DNA of 64,000 bases from Malurus cyaneus samueli (lineage: Eukaryota > Chordata > Aves > Passeriformes > Maluridae). The translations under genes were made by a program, and so were the position numbers. Within the stretch, counting starts at the first letter, position 1. Every line of letters begins with the position of its first letter. Where the stretch lies: positions 44,912,840 to 44,976,839 of the forward strand of contig CM019218.1 of assembly GCA_009741485.1 (NCBI GenBank). Reading direction: 5' to 3'. Of the stretch, positions 1 to 36,700 are shown piece after piece. The notes below the pieces were generated by a model. That model searched no databases. It saw only the letters and a program-made list of their open reading frames with translations, and was not told the origin of the DNA.

Positions 1-2685
1 TGATGTCAGGGTACAGTGGAAGGGTGTATGATTCAGGAAGATCCTTACGGTTGCTGTAGGATGTGCAATAAGAAAGGCTAAAAACCTAATTTTAGAAAAA
101 TCGCAAATTAACATATCTGGTGCTAAATCTAACAGTGCCCTTTGGAGGACTGTGATTTTGTTGATTTGATAATGACACATACATTTCCCAGAGAACTCTA
201 ATCCCAACATCCTCGTTTTATTTCAAGCAAATTAGTTGCAGCAGAATGGAGAACATTGGTTTGGCTTTCTGCATGGTGATCAGGACATCATGGCTAATAC
301 TTTTTTTTCCCTTGCAAACTCATCAAAAAGCCTTTGATGACAGCAAATGGTTAAGAACTTAAAATTTAGCTGAAATCATAGCTGAGTAGTCACATTAGCA
401 AATACAGTTTTGTGCTTTTAATGTAAACGTATTAGCTTTAGAAGGACTCCAAACACTAGCCATTGTAAGGGGAAAACAAATCTTCATAAAAGCTAATTTT
501 TTGGATGAGAAATCGTAGGAGCTGAGAAGCAGCAGAACAGTTAAGAGGAACTAAATGTATCAAGGAGATCCAGTATGTTACTGTTGTGAATTCAGTGGCA
601 TTTTTTATAGGCAGTCTGATATTTGGGAGGAACACTTACCAAGTGTGACAAGACAGACACTTGGATTAGATGTGCTTATAATAAACAAATGTTCTCCCTT
701 TCACCAATTCTTAGCTGGCTAAACCTAAGAAGTAATCAGGGTCTCAAAGATATTAATAGGCAGTGGAAGCTCCCATCCAGGCAGTTTCCTAAACACTGCA
801 CCTTCTGGTAGACACAAGCACCATCCCTGAGCCTTCATCACTTCCACAACTCTCAGAGAGCTGCAAGTGAACAGAGCACTATCCTAAAACCATAAAAAGG
901 AACACCCTGTTTCAGTGCATGTTAGTGTTCTGTGGCTCTCTCTCTGCACAGGAAACCACTGCAGTGCACAGAACCTCTTTTGTCTGCAGTAAACAGAATC
1001 GCTGTGTTTCCTGATCCAGAGCAGTCACACACAGTGAACCACAGCCATGTTTGATGCAACTCTAAAAAAGCCATTAAGATAAACCAGGGATAAGATTACC
1101 TCACTGGCTGGTAACACTAAAAGTGTTTGCTCTAACCTAGGCAAAGGAATTACATATCAAAACTGTATCAGAACCACCTACTGCTTGCTCATTGAAACAG
1201 CATCTGCACAGTTATAGATGTTTACTTATCTAAAATCATGAATAATTGAAAGCTGATGAAGAAATCCATCCAGGAGTAATGTATAATGAAACAAGTATTA
1301 TTTATGAGAGGACACATTCTCTGATCAACCCTGACATCCAGAGGAGTCAGACTGTGCTTCTTAAGGCTGGAGTGTGCATGCTCTTTGCATGTGGTACCTC
1401 CAGAACAAAGATATTCAAGGATTGGGTAGGGGGTTGTTTATGGGCTGCCTCAAGGCACAAGGAGGCTCTCACTGAGGACAGTGACCATGTAGACAGAGTT
1501 CAGACATGGACACCTTTACCATGGGGCACTCAACTCAAGCAGGTGTCCAGAGGTTGGGAACCAACAACTGAAGGACTTGCTCTTGTTTAAACATCGGAGT
1601 AACGATTTGTTCATAAGAATTCTTCCCAAGCACTGGGAGCTGCACTGGACCATAGATCTGCTCCACTGTGCATCCTTGCAGAGACAAATATATGGGGTTT
1701 TCGTGGTCAGATATTCAACCAAAACATCAGGATGTGCAAGTTAGAGATGCTCTGAGCAACCAATCATTGACTAGATCCAGTTTGATTGTTACTGTTCAGT
1801 GTATTCCAAGCAAAAAATCACTACCTTCCAAGTAGCAGAAGCAGAGTTCAGAGTCTTTGCCAGCTGAACAGGTTACCAGACACTACAAGTAATTTTGTAT
1901 TTCTGTGTAATATACGGGTTACTTGTATGTTTTATGCATAAAAAATGCCCTGTTTTGCTTTCAAGTACAAATCCCAGTGTCAAAGAAAACAAGAATCAAA
2001 TACATATGAAGACATGTAAAATTCTACAAGGAACAGCAGAAAATAATAAGAGCTCCTCCATTTCAAAATACCAGTAAAATCAAAGAAAGCTTAAGGGAAC
2101 TACCTTTTTAACACTATATAGTTCTGCTGCCAACACACACACACAACATGATCAAAGCTTTTCAGAGGGATTTCAAAAAGCACCTGAAACAACTTCTAGC
2201 AAACTCCCAGATGAATTCTCCAAAGAAAGCACTCCAATTACTATCAGAGGAGCTACAATTCCAACTATGCTAGCAAATAACCATGAGCATCTCAGACTAT
2301 TTAAATGCAGACACTATTACTGTGTAGCAATCTACACTTTTAAGAAAATGCAAGCTCCCTGGAGAAGAGATAATGGGTACTTTCATACCTAGAAAGCAGG
2401 GAGTGCCCTAACCTAGAAAAACAGCAGCTGAACCTCATAATTCCAGAATTTGGAAACAATTTTGGATTGTTTATGAAACGATAGTTTAGTAGCCTGTAAA
2501 AAGATTACCAACTTAAAGAGACAGGCAGCAGAAATTCAAATTCAAAAATGCCTTGCTTTTATTCTCTAAGCTAGGAGAGACTCCATCAGCTGCCTCACAA
2601 CCACACCTTCCACCCTCTCCCCCAGTTTGGTTCCTATCACCCCCAAATCTCTTGTGCAACAGTGCAGGAAAAAGTGAACTCTCAC
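1..2685. other. CARS1 intron, partial
   Basis: AT-rich sequence downstream of exon 18. I looked on the minus strand for the remaining C-terminal exons (PEILQLSDALRD, lysine/glutamate-rich tail) and found none. No recognisable repeat. Confidence 0.7.
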
Positions 2686-26339
<23,654 letters not shown>

Positions 26340-26386
26340 CCCGGTGCCGGTGCTGCTGCTGCCTCCGCCTGCCCTCGCTCCCGAGC

Positions 26387-26395
26387 TGATGCAAC
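26387..26395 (+). promoter_or_regulatory. CARS1: Candidate amino-acid response element (C/EBP-ATF site)
   Basis: TGATGCAAC on the plus strand, 48-58 bp upstream of the CARS1 ATG. It matches the CARE consensus TGATGXAAX bound by ATF4-C/EBP dimers. Many cytosolic aminoacyl-tRNA synthetase genes, including CARS1, are induced through ATF4 under amino-acid shortage, so the location makes biological sense. Function is inferred. Confidence 0.55.
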
Positions 26396-26479
26396 AGCGC
26401 GTCCGGAAGCCTCGCCCCGCCCGCCCTACGCTACTTCCGACGGGCCGCGTCACCCGGGCAACGGGGCAGCGCCGCCCGG

Positions 26480-26870
26480 CTGAACCTGGCACGGCACGGC
26501 ACGGCCCGCCCCCACACGGCACCGCTCGGCACACACGGCACAGCCCGGCCGAACCCCGCACGGCACGGCCGGCCCCACACGGCACTGCTCGGCACACACG
26601 GCACAGCCCGGCGAACCCCGCACGGCACGGCCCAGCCCCACACGGCACTGCTCGGCACGGCCCGGCCCATACGGCACGGCCCGGCCCCACACGGCACGGC
26701 CCGGCCCCACACGGCACGGCCCGGCCCCACACGGCACGGCCCGGCCCCACACGGCACGGCCCGGCCGACCCGCACGGCACCGCCCGGCACGGTCCGGCCC
26801 ACGGCACCGCCCGGCACGGCCCGGCCCCACACGGCACCGCCCGGAGCAGCGCGGCCAACCCAGGCCCCAG
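26480..26870. repeat. C-rich minisatellite, 20-bp period
   Basis: Tandem copies built on CACGGCACGGCCCGGCCCCA. The cleanest run is about 26665-26765, with four to five nearly perfect 20-bp units. Degenerate and longer-period copies (CACGGCACTGCTCGGCACA and similar) flank it. The minus strand is the G-rich strand. It sits between the 3' end of the receptor gene and the CARS1 promoter. The tract stays open in several frames on both strands only because of its composition. Confidence 0.9.
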
Positions 26871-26997
26871 CAGCACCGTGCCAACCAGGCCCCGTCTCCC
26901 AGTGCCGCCGCCCGCCTTTCCTTAAATAGCTCCAAGGACGCTGTCGCCGCCAGAACAAAGTCCCAGAGTCAGCCCTTGCTTCCGTCTCCACCAGGTT

Positions 26998-27003
26998 TTT
27001 ATT
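26998..27003 (-). terminator. Poly(A) signal of the death-receptor gene
   Basis: AATAAA on the minus strand, 418 nt after the stop codon; the cleavage site is expected about 10-25 nt further on. It is the most plausible signal before the minisatellite and the CARS1 promoter. Confidence 0.6.
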
Positions 27004-27420
27004 GCTGTGCTTCAAACATAATGGTGCTGAGCAGTCGGATACAAAGCAAAATCATCTCAGAAACCAAAGTACCACAATACTCTCTCAAAAACAGCAGTGC
27101 TCTCTTGGTCCCCACCACCCCAGTTGGGCAACACAGCACTGCCACTCACAAAGGGAAGCATGAGCTCCTGGCTCCCAAGTGGGTATCCAGCATCTGAGTT
27201 TAACACCCAATAACTCAAAAGCCCTTGGAGTAGGTCACAGCTGGAATATCCATGTAAACAAGCAAAGGCATTAAGTCCCTTCCAGCTCTCTGCATGAGGT
27301 GAGGAGTATCAACTCCATGCCCTCATTTCTATGAGCAGTTCCTGACATTCATATTTAAAGGAAGTTAACACATGTTTGTGTTTACAAACATAGGAGCATT
27401 TTTGCAGTTCATCATAAACA
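27004..27420 (-). other. 3' untranslated region of the death-receptor gene
   Basis: Non-coding sequence from the stop codon to the AATAAA signal. Open frames here have no family resemblance. Confidence 0.6.
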
Positions 27421-27716
27421 TTAATCTGCAACTTCTACTTCACTTATAATGTTACTACTTTTTAAAGTGTTTGATATATTGTCACAAGCCTTGGAATCTA
27501 TACGCCTCAGCTCATTCAGTAAATTAATAATACATTGTTTCTCTCCCAATGTGTTTCTCCACATGAGAAGCATCTGATAGGATTGTTCTTCTCTATTATC
27601 AGGAAATCTAGAAATAGTTTTTTCAATATCATTTTCCTGCAGATGAGTTCTCATAAGCCGCTTCCACTGTTTTGGTGGTACTCCCGTTATGAAGGCCTCA
27701 AAGGTATCCATCAGTT
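27421..27716 (-). CDS. Death receptor exon 10 (death domain and stop)
   Basis: 97 codons plus TAA at 27423-27421. The death-domain core reads PPKQWKRLMRTHLQENDIEK, EEQSYQMLLMWRNTLGEKQ, then INLLNELRRID. The W..LMR..L...DI pattern and the QxYxMLxxWRN helix are typical of FAS/TRAIL-receptor death domains. Confidence 0.94.
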
Positions 27717-30700
27717 CTGAAAGGAGAAACACACAACACACATCAGCTTGGGTTTTAAAACATAGGGAATTTTTTTTTTCCATAGCTCCCATAGATGCTT
27801 TCCCCTTAATTTTCAGCCAATACCTGCAGAGACCAAAGAGCAGCAGCAAGGCAGGGTCTGGCACCTAAGAAGCCACCGGACAAAGTAGGTTTTCTACTAA
27901 AAGGTCTTGAAAGCAGCTAAAGGTATTGTGCATGTGTCTCAGAAGTGGTCTCCTAAGACAAGACACCATCTAGTAAAGGTGGTTTTGAGAAAGGCTTAAT
28001 TGGCTGGCACATTCCCTTGGCAGGGCTACTTAGCACGAGGTTTGAACCATTTCACTAATCTGCTGGCAGAGGTTTGCCACATCAAGACCACCACAAGCAA
28101 AACCCATGGCTTGGACATCCAGCACAACGATTTGCTGGCTACAGGCAGATGTGTGGAGGTTTGGCAAGATCTCAACAGAAAGATCTCCTGTTCTGGCCTA
28201 CACCTCACTCAGTAAAGCAGAGTACACTGCTGCAATGCAGAGTTGCTTTGAAACATTTTTTTTAAAAAATTGTACCCTTCTTATTCTTAAAATCATGATT
28301 ACTCTATACTCCCAGGCAGGAAAAATTATGCTCTAAAGTAGAGGAGGGATTACAGCTTTTCTGTAATGCAGCAATAATCCTGTTTCAGCATAATTTACAT
28401 TAAACTGGAATTCTTATAGCTGTAAGGAGTATTCGTTAGCCTCTTTATACCATTCTTTAAGTAAAGTCAACAGGAATAAAAACCTAAATTCCAAGTATTG
28501 CCAACTTATGGGATACTTACCCCTTGGAGAGAGATCTTTAACAATTATCTGATACTTTGCTTTTCGTACCTGTAATACAAAGTTGGACCATTACTCCAGT
28601 AAATCAGAGTGCTTCTACAGCACACACACCAATAAGAGGAGTGGGACAGATTTCAGAGCAGACCTGTAAGTACTTTAGTGAGAAAAGTTGCATGGTAAAA
28701 ACAAATACGCTACTGGCTCTGAAGTGAAGCAGCAGGCAACATATTTGCTGCTATTGCAAAACAGTAGCTTCTGCCAGTAGCTATTAACAGGGAGATGAAA
28801 GAGGCAGAGTAAATGAAATGAGGGATTAAAGGGTTTTTTTCCCAAGGTTTTACTTCCCATACTTTCTACTACATCTTTAAGGCCAAGTCTCCTCTACTGT
28901 TTTGCCTGAAAGCTCAAGGAATAGTTAAGAACTCAACAGAAATGATAGTTGCATTAGAGCAAATAAAGTGATAATTTCACATACATACCCTTACCTTACA
29001 GTTTGCTGGAGTCCCATGTGGTACTTTAGATGAGCCGTTCCACTGAAAAATAGATTTCTGGACACATTTTGCTGGCAATGAAGACTCGGGAGCCCTCCTG
29101 GACCCCACCATCATGGGGCACTCACAGCCCCTGTGTGATACAGTGCCCTGCTGAGGAATCACACCATTTTCCTCTGGTGGGCTGTTTTCTACTTCCAGGC
29201 TAACACTGGTTAGTGCTTGGCTCTCTGGGCTCACAGCAGAGTTCTCATCCTCTGGGCTCCTTTCTGATAAAATGAGGTTTTCAGTACAGCCCTCAGACTT
29301 CTGTAAAGAATAAGAACATGTTTTAAGAGATGTTTCACAGTTAGAGCTTCAAAGACAGTCTGGGGAGGGGTAAAGAGAATACATGAAGTCACCACATGTC
29401 AGAGAAATAATAGGAGAGCTGCTAATTTGGCAGAGTTACAGGCTTTACAGAATTATACTTCAAGTGGTTTTAGAGCCTGACTCTGCCTTACTGGCTGTTC
29501 TATTCCCACTGGACACTGCAGGGTCAGGCTCACAAGCTATCTCCACAACAACTACAGGAAACTTTTCCTAATAGTCTCACTGATGTGGGATTGGTACTTG
29601 CTCTTCCCTAGGTACAGAAGGCTTCTAAGACAGGAGGGGACTAAATTGCCTTACTGCACCTGAGCTGAATTAACAGCACCAGGGGCTTCAAGCCTATCAC
29701 TGTGTCAAGGCTGATGCTCTCAGAACTGTTGCCAAGCTGATTGTAGCCCATCAGTTCCACATAAGTGCACTACCCCGGGCTTTCTTTGGCCGGATTAGCT
29801 TTCCTGGCAGATTCACAAACTATAATCAGCTGGAAGAAGGCAATGAACACCCATGTATGTTGCATAGCTTTTGTGAGGGGACAAAGAGGGAAGCCACAGA
29901 GGAAGGCTGCCTTCATTTTTAGCATTGTCAATTCATTTAACAAGTTCAGGCCAGGGAGTACAGCACCAGTTCATCATGAACAGTACAAGCACAAAGCAGA
30001 GTAGCAGCTAATGCCTCAGGCAGGCAAGCTTTAGGAATAGTTTTTTAGATGTGGAAAATTACGATGAAGAGTAACTGTTCTTCCCCTGTGACTTGTGTTT
30101 ATTGTGGTACATTCCCTTTGTAAGCATAAGCCAGCATGATTTCTGCTTACACAGGGTCAGTTACACACAGGTGACACCACCATGCAACCACCCCCAAGCA
30201 GGGATGGGAGGCAGAATCACCCCATAGATCACATATGTATTTTGCTCATCATTCTCATTGAAAACAGGGCATAAACACATTAAAGAATTTGATCTTATTT
30301 ATACAGGAGAATTTTTAAACAGGAAACCAAATGCCTGAAAGAACACAGCATGGCTGGCAATTTTGTTTCAAAATCCAACATCAGCTATTAAAGTCTCAGC
30401 AGTCGTTGGGGTTTTTTTTTGGTTTTTTTGTTTTTTTTTACAGCAGTATGAATTCATTAGCTCTTTGGAAAGGAAGGTGTGCTGGTGCCAATATGCCCGG
30501 TCTCAGGACTGGAGCAAATAAGCTCTTACAGCATCATGAGCACTCCAAGTGCAGACTTTGCATCTGCTTGTGATAGCTCTCACACAAGAGCCAAGTGGCA
30601 CCATGCACCAATTTGTAACTGCATTATTCTACACCTATTTTTTATTCAAAGAGATATTGTATTGGCCCATTGCTATGCTACAGCATTGTGACCATTTTTT

Positions 30701-33700
30701 TTGTCATGTTTCTTCACCAGCTTCTACAAATAGAAGGAATGCTCCAAATCTGGCCAGGGCATGAGGGGAGACACAACCCAACAAAAGAAGAGGGGTGATT
30801 CACTTAAAAAAGCAGAGTTTAGGGTGACCCTTTGAAAATACCTTTCAATTCTGTTTCTTCACTTTTCAAGTATTTTTGACACAATTAAAATGCATTTAAT
30901 TATTCCAAATGTCTAATGAGTGACATTAGACAAGAGGTCACACACTGGGTGAGTAGTGCATTGGTGTAGGACAAAAGAAGCTGCAGGGAGAAAAAAGTGC
31001 TGTACACACACTGTGAGAACAGTCTGGATGTTTTTCCTAAATCCTCAACAAGACTAACATTTGTTGTGTCATTAACTGTAAAACTAAGACTGAGCTCATT
31101 TTTGCCTTGCAGTGCTGGTAGGGGTGTAGCTTCTAACTAGAGAAGCTAAAGCCAGCTTGTATTTACTTCATCCAGTTTTGTACTTATTTTGCAAAATGCT
31201 AGACTAGCAATAGGTTTTTTTCAGATTCAGTAAGGTTCTGCAATAGTGTTTGACTACAGGATACCAGGGTTCACTCAGCTTTGAGATGGAACATAAGCCA
31301 GCAGCCAGCTTCAGCTGGATAACCCCTTTTTAGGGATGTATTTTGGTATTGGCATGGTCTCACCTCTGAACCCCTCATCTTATGGGACTGATTAGGACCA
31401 AGAGTTTAGATTGTCAGATCCTGGTCTGTAGCTTGTGACATGAGCTCAAAGTCAGGAAGATCCAACCCCTTTACTGGATCGGGAGTGGTAAATCTTATGA
31501 ACAATTAATTTGTAGTCAAAATGCAATCAGAGCTTGAACACCACCATGCAGGTAAACAATAGCTGACATCAGTTGGAGATTACACATACGAAGCAGAAAA
31601 AAAAAAAATTGGATAAAGGTATCACTTGGAGACAGTCTGAAGTGAAAGCTTGCAGCTAGTCCAAGTTTTTTGCCCCACTTCCAAAGCATCTTGGTCACAG
31701 GCTCTGAAATGTTTCCAAGTATTGAAGAGGCCAACTGCAGCAGACACATGCAGCTATTGAATGCATCAGGAACTTGCTAATATCTGACCGTGTATGAATC
31801 ACAATTTGTTGCATCACAGGAGCACATCCTACCAGAGGTCTACAGTGAGACAAACAGTAAGGGCTGTGCATCAGGTACAATTATGCTGTGAACAATCAGA
31901 CTGAGACAAAACACTTGATCCATCACATACTTACCAGGCCTCCCTCTGCATCCTTAGCAGTTGACATAGCTGAAAAAACAAAAAGTAAGTGTCTAAGAAA
32001 CTTATAGGAATTGCAGCAACTTAAACATGACTGAATTCACACAAGATTTGTATGCAATAGAAACTTTTGTCACAGAAACCAAAGCTTGTACAAACCAGAC
32101 AGGTTCTGACCTATCATGTATTTCACAGCAGCACTACCCTTAGCTTCCACCAACAGCACAAACATTGTGCCTTCATACAGGGAAGAGTCCTGTTTAGTAA
32201 AATGTAGATCACAAGATGCAGTTTGGCTTTTAAGCCACTCATGCAACCTCCTCCACTCCAGCTTTTATGCTTCTCAGCATTTTTGTGGGCTATTGCAATA
32301 TAGAAGAAAAGGCAGAAATTGTCTTTACTGCAACACAATCAGTAAGACATGATTTGAACAAACTTTGCAATTGCATTTCAGGATAATTTTCAATATTATT
32401 TTAACCACACTGGTAGCAAAAATACTTCAATACACATTAATAGAAATAGACGTTTCCAAGGAAAACAGATCAATTTCCACTAAAAAATAAATTCACATAA
32501 AACTTATCAACCTAACTTTCACATTAAGAGGTTCAAATGACTAAAGGGCAACAATATGGAGAAAAAAAATCTCCACAGCCAAACACAGTAAAAGTAATTT
32601 GTGATCTAATTAGTTGGTACTTTTTTTGCCCCACACACCCACAGGTTTTTCGTCTTTGCCATTACAAGGCAAGTAGATTGGAAAAGTCCTTTTCAAGGAC
32701 CTTATGATAATCTTGCTTTGAAGCAAAGGCATCTGAGGCATCTTTCACCATGATAAGAAAGCTCATGGTTAAGGTTTATGAATTTTATTTACTGAACAAA
32801 ACTACTCTTCATTTTACAGGACTTTATAAATTCAATTGCACGCTAAATGAACTAAAGCTTGAACAGGTACCCTTGTAAGGCAACACAAAAACCAGGAGTA
32901 GCTCTAATGGATGCTTTGCCTAGTTCTAGAAAGTGAATTTCATGGATAATAATCAAGCAGTTACCTTTATCACATTTCAGCTTTTTAAGAGCAACCATGA
33001 TTAGCACACACAAAAGAGCAATCACAAAAGCTGGAATAACCCAAATATGATCTCTGCTCCCTGCAAAGTAAGAAAAAAAATTAGCACAAAAAGAGTCCCC
33101 CACAAAGATATTCCTTGCTGTCCTAGAGAAAAACCTAAGCCCAGAACTAATACAACCCAGATAGCTTGTCCTGGAAAAGACACTGGGACTTGCAGCTGCC
33201 CTGAACATGTGAGAACTTGTTTGCACTGCACATCCTTATCCCAGAGGCAGCAGGGAATTCTGCCCAGAGCTGCAATACAACTTCTATAAGGTTTTCTGGA
33301 AAGACACGTAAGAGGAAAAAAAAGCATGCAAAAGATCATTGCAAGCTTCAGGTGCCAGTATGGGTTCCCTCTTCCTCTGGCCTGGCAGAAGAGAAAGCTA
33401 CTCCAGGCACAGAAAACATCTTTGCACTATCCATAACTGTCAACTGTATCACCCTTGCAGCTTTAAGAACCCTGGCAACACATGTAGCTTTTCACCAAGT
33501 GAAAGTTAAAGGGGTTGAAGGGACAAACCACCTTAAGAGCTTGTCTTTAGCAGGTAATTCCCAGACTAAAACGCCGCTGCTGTTAAATACCTCAAAGTAG
33601 TTTAAACCATTGTTTTAGAGACTGCTCTGGTGTTATTAGCCTGAAGCCACGGACCCAACTAACCAAGCTGAGTGGGATCTGGGTACCAGACCTTGATTGG

Positions 33701-36700
33701 GTAAGTCACATTCTGGACCTGTAGTAGCATTGCAATTTGGAGCAATCTCTTTCCCATCCGGATACCTGAAATGGAGGGTAACACAAGAGTGTATCATTTT
33801 TTCCAGCAATTATTGCTGAAAATATTATAATTACATTATTATAATAATTTCAATATTATCAAAACTTAACTCTGTCCAGGCCTGACTTTTTTCAGACAGA
33901 GCTTAGAGACTTGAATGGAACATGCATAAACTTTGATAGAAGTGAACCTTTAAACAATCCAAGATAATTCTACAACATAAAAGCAAAGCAGATAAAATTC
34001 ATGAGTGTTAGCTTCTAAATGGAGGGGGAAAACAGAGTAGAGGCATTATTCATGCACAGTTAGTTTCCTTCTACAGATAATTCTACATCCTAATATTTTG
34101 AGCTGGGTGCTAAAAAGCTCATTCAAGTGTGCTCCCAGGGAAATACCAACCTGAAAACATGAAAAGTGCAAGTTTACATCCAAGCACAATGATACCCAAG
34201 TCCACGTCTTTCTAAAACCTCACAGATTTTGACACCTAAAATTTAAATGCATGAATAATGCCATTTGGCTTCAGGGCAATTATTTACAACATGATGACAT
34301 GTGTTAGCTATTGGCACAGATAGGGCCACAGCTCTAACATTCCCTAGAAGGAAAACAGTCACTCATTCTCAAACTTACATTTGATTGTGTCTCTGACATA
34401 TTTCACAGCCCTCATCAGCACAGAAATACCCTGGTTTGCACTGGCATTCAGCATCCTGTGTCAGAGTACAGGGTCTCACAGTTATCTGATCTAAAAATAA
34501 AATGTAAGTTATAAAGTGCAAAAGTTATACTCAGGGCATAAAGGTAATTTATTTTTAAATTCAATATGCTCAATGAGGACCAGGTTTTCCACATTAAAAA
34601 GGGAAAACGTTTAAGATTTCATCAGAGTTGTTCTTGGTACCATCTTTGCACTGTCTGCATGGCAAGCATTCCTCCAAGCCGTTCTCGTGGGCAGTATAAT
34701 CTTTTCCTCCACTGCAAGGTTCACATTTTCCTCTTAAATGCGAAGCACTGCAGTGATCAGCAACAAAAGTACCTGTGGAAGAAGAGAACCAGCAGTGGCA
34801 GCAATCTCAGGGGATCTCTTAACAGACAAACGTCTAAACCAGGATATTACAACACAAATTTTCGGGGAGAGTTCAACCCTTCCTTGTAAAACAACCACGT
34901 GCCACATGAACTGAGCACTAGAGGAGAGTTTGGAGGCACATTTGCAATTTGCCGCTCAGACAGGGAGTGGTGCAAAAGAAGGCATCTGGCAAGGCTTCTG
35001 CTGGAACACACCGGGACAAGGATGACTCACCGCAGCAGCTCAGAGGCAGCCATGAGGACGGCACTGCTGCTGAAGGAACGTGGCAAGCACAAGGGAGAAT
35101 TGTTTTTAATAAACTCTTTTCTCCTTTGTCTGAATTCCACCTAATGCACCAGTAAGCTTCTGATACTATCTAAGGGTAGGTTTCTTCTTGGTACAAAACT
35201 TGTTAGCTATGTACACATTAAGCAAGGAGAGGAAAGCAAAACCAAACTGAAGTTTTGCCTACAGACACAGAAATATCAAAATTCCCCTGCGCCTATTCTT
35301 TGCGTTATCCTCAGCCACATGCAGTGATTCTTGGCTTGCTGCCAAAGCACCTCTCTCAGTCATCACCTGTTGCATTAAGGGGCTCTCACTTCAAAACGGA
35401 GTCCAGCCTTTAAAGCGCCAAGAAGCTATCACAGCTCCAACCAGACTTACACTTATACGGGATGCAATATAAAAAAACCAAAACAATAGCAACCCAGTCA
35501 TCTCCACAAGAGAGGAACATGGCCACTATCAGCTGTAACTGCCCAAAGCTTACCTGCTTCACAAAACACACAGCAGCGACCTTCATGGAAGTACTGTCCC
35601 TCCCCACAGCTCTCCGCTCGGGCTCTAGGCACTGTCAGTAGCGCAACCTACAGTAGAGGCAAACAGCGTTTGAGTGATTCATGCTTCTAGGACACGATAA
35701 CTATCTCGGGAAGATGAACCTGTAAAGACTCGGAAACACGTTCAGAAGTTTATGGGAAGCCACAAAGGAAACCCAAACTAATTTCTGCTAAATACTACTC
35801 ACAGCAGCAATTGCCATCACAAAGCTGGGGTTAAGGCAGCACACGCAGCGGCTGACGGATTTTAGGCAACTATTACCGCACATCCCTGCCTCCGTATAAA
35901 CTTCTGTTTTCTTTCCATTACTTCACTGCAGAGACCAAAGCCTCTGCGGTGTGCAAGGGATTCACTTCTCCCTTCTCACATCTTTTAAATTCATCAGAAT
36001 CAGTGTTAGTCTTCCACAAAACAGAGGAAACATCCCACAGACATCATCCAACATTTCTCACTGGCTCTAATCCTAAGCAGAAGACAAGTAGTTAAGTCGT
36101 TAACAATGCTACAGGAACTTTTTTTTTTTTTTTTTTTTTTTTTTGAGAGGAAGAAACTCGCGGGCCGCGCACATCGGCAGACTGCCAGAGCTGGGAAGTC
36201 AGCTGCTTTCAGGGAGGCGAGCTCAGGCTTGGTGCCGGGACACCCAAGTCCATTCCTTCAAGACTCACTCGAGAGAAACCGCTAGAAAAAAAAGAAGGGA
36301 CAAGGGATGGGACAGCCGCCGAGCTCCCCATCACTAAGTGCCACCAGCGGGCAACTTCTAAGATAAAACCAACTCCCTCTCCTTCAACTCCCCGCTAAAC
36401 CAAAGCTTCCCCGTAACTGCGTGGTTGAAAAAACATCCAGTTTCACAGTTAAATAAGACTGTTAAATAAAGACTATTAAAGAGCTCACTCCTCACTTGTA
36501 TTTTTTTTTTTTCCCCGAGGAAAGAAAGAAGGGAGGCAGCGCGTGCACTAGGAAGAGATTCGGGACACCCCCGTTCCCTCAGAGTGCTGCGTTCACGCAC
36601 ACGGCAGCAGCGCTTCCCCAAGTGTCCCGAAACATCAAACAACACGAACCAAAAGTTCGGGCAACTTACTAAAGCCTTTTGAAGAAGAGAAGAGTAGAAA

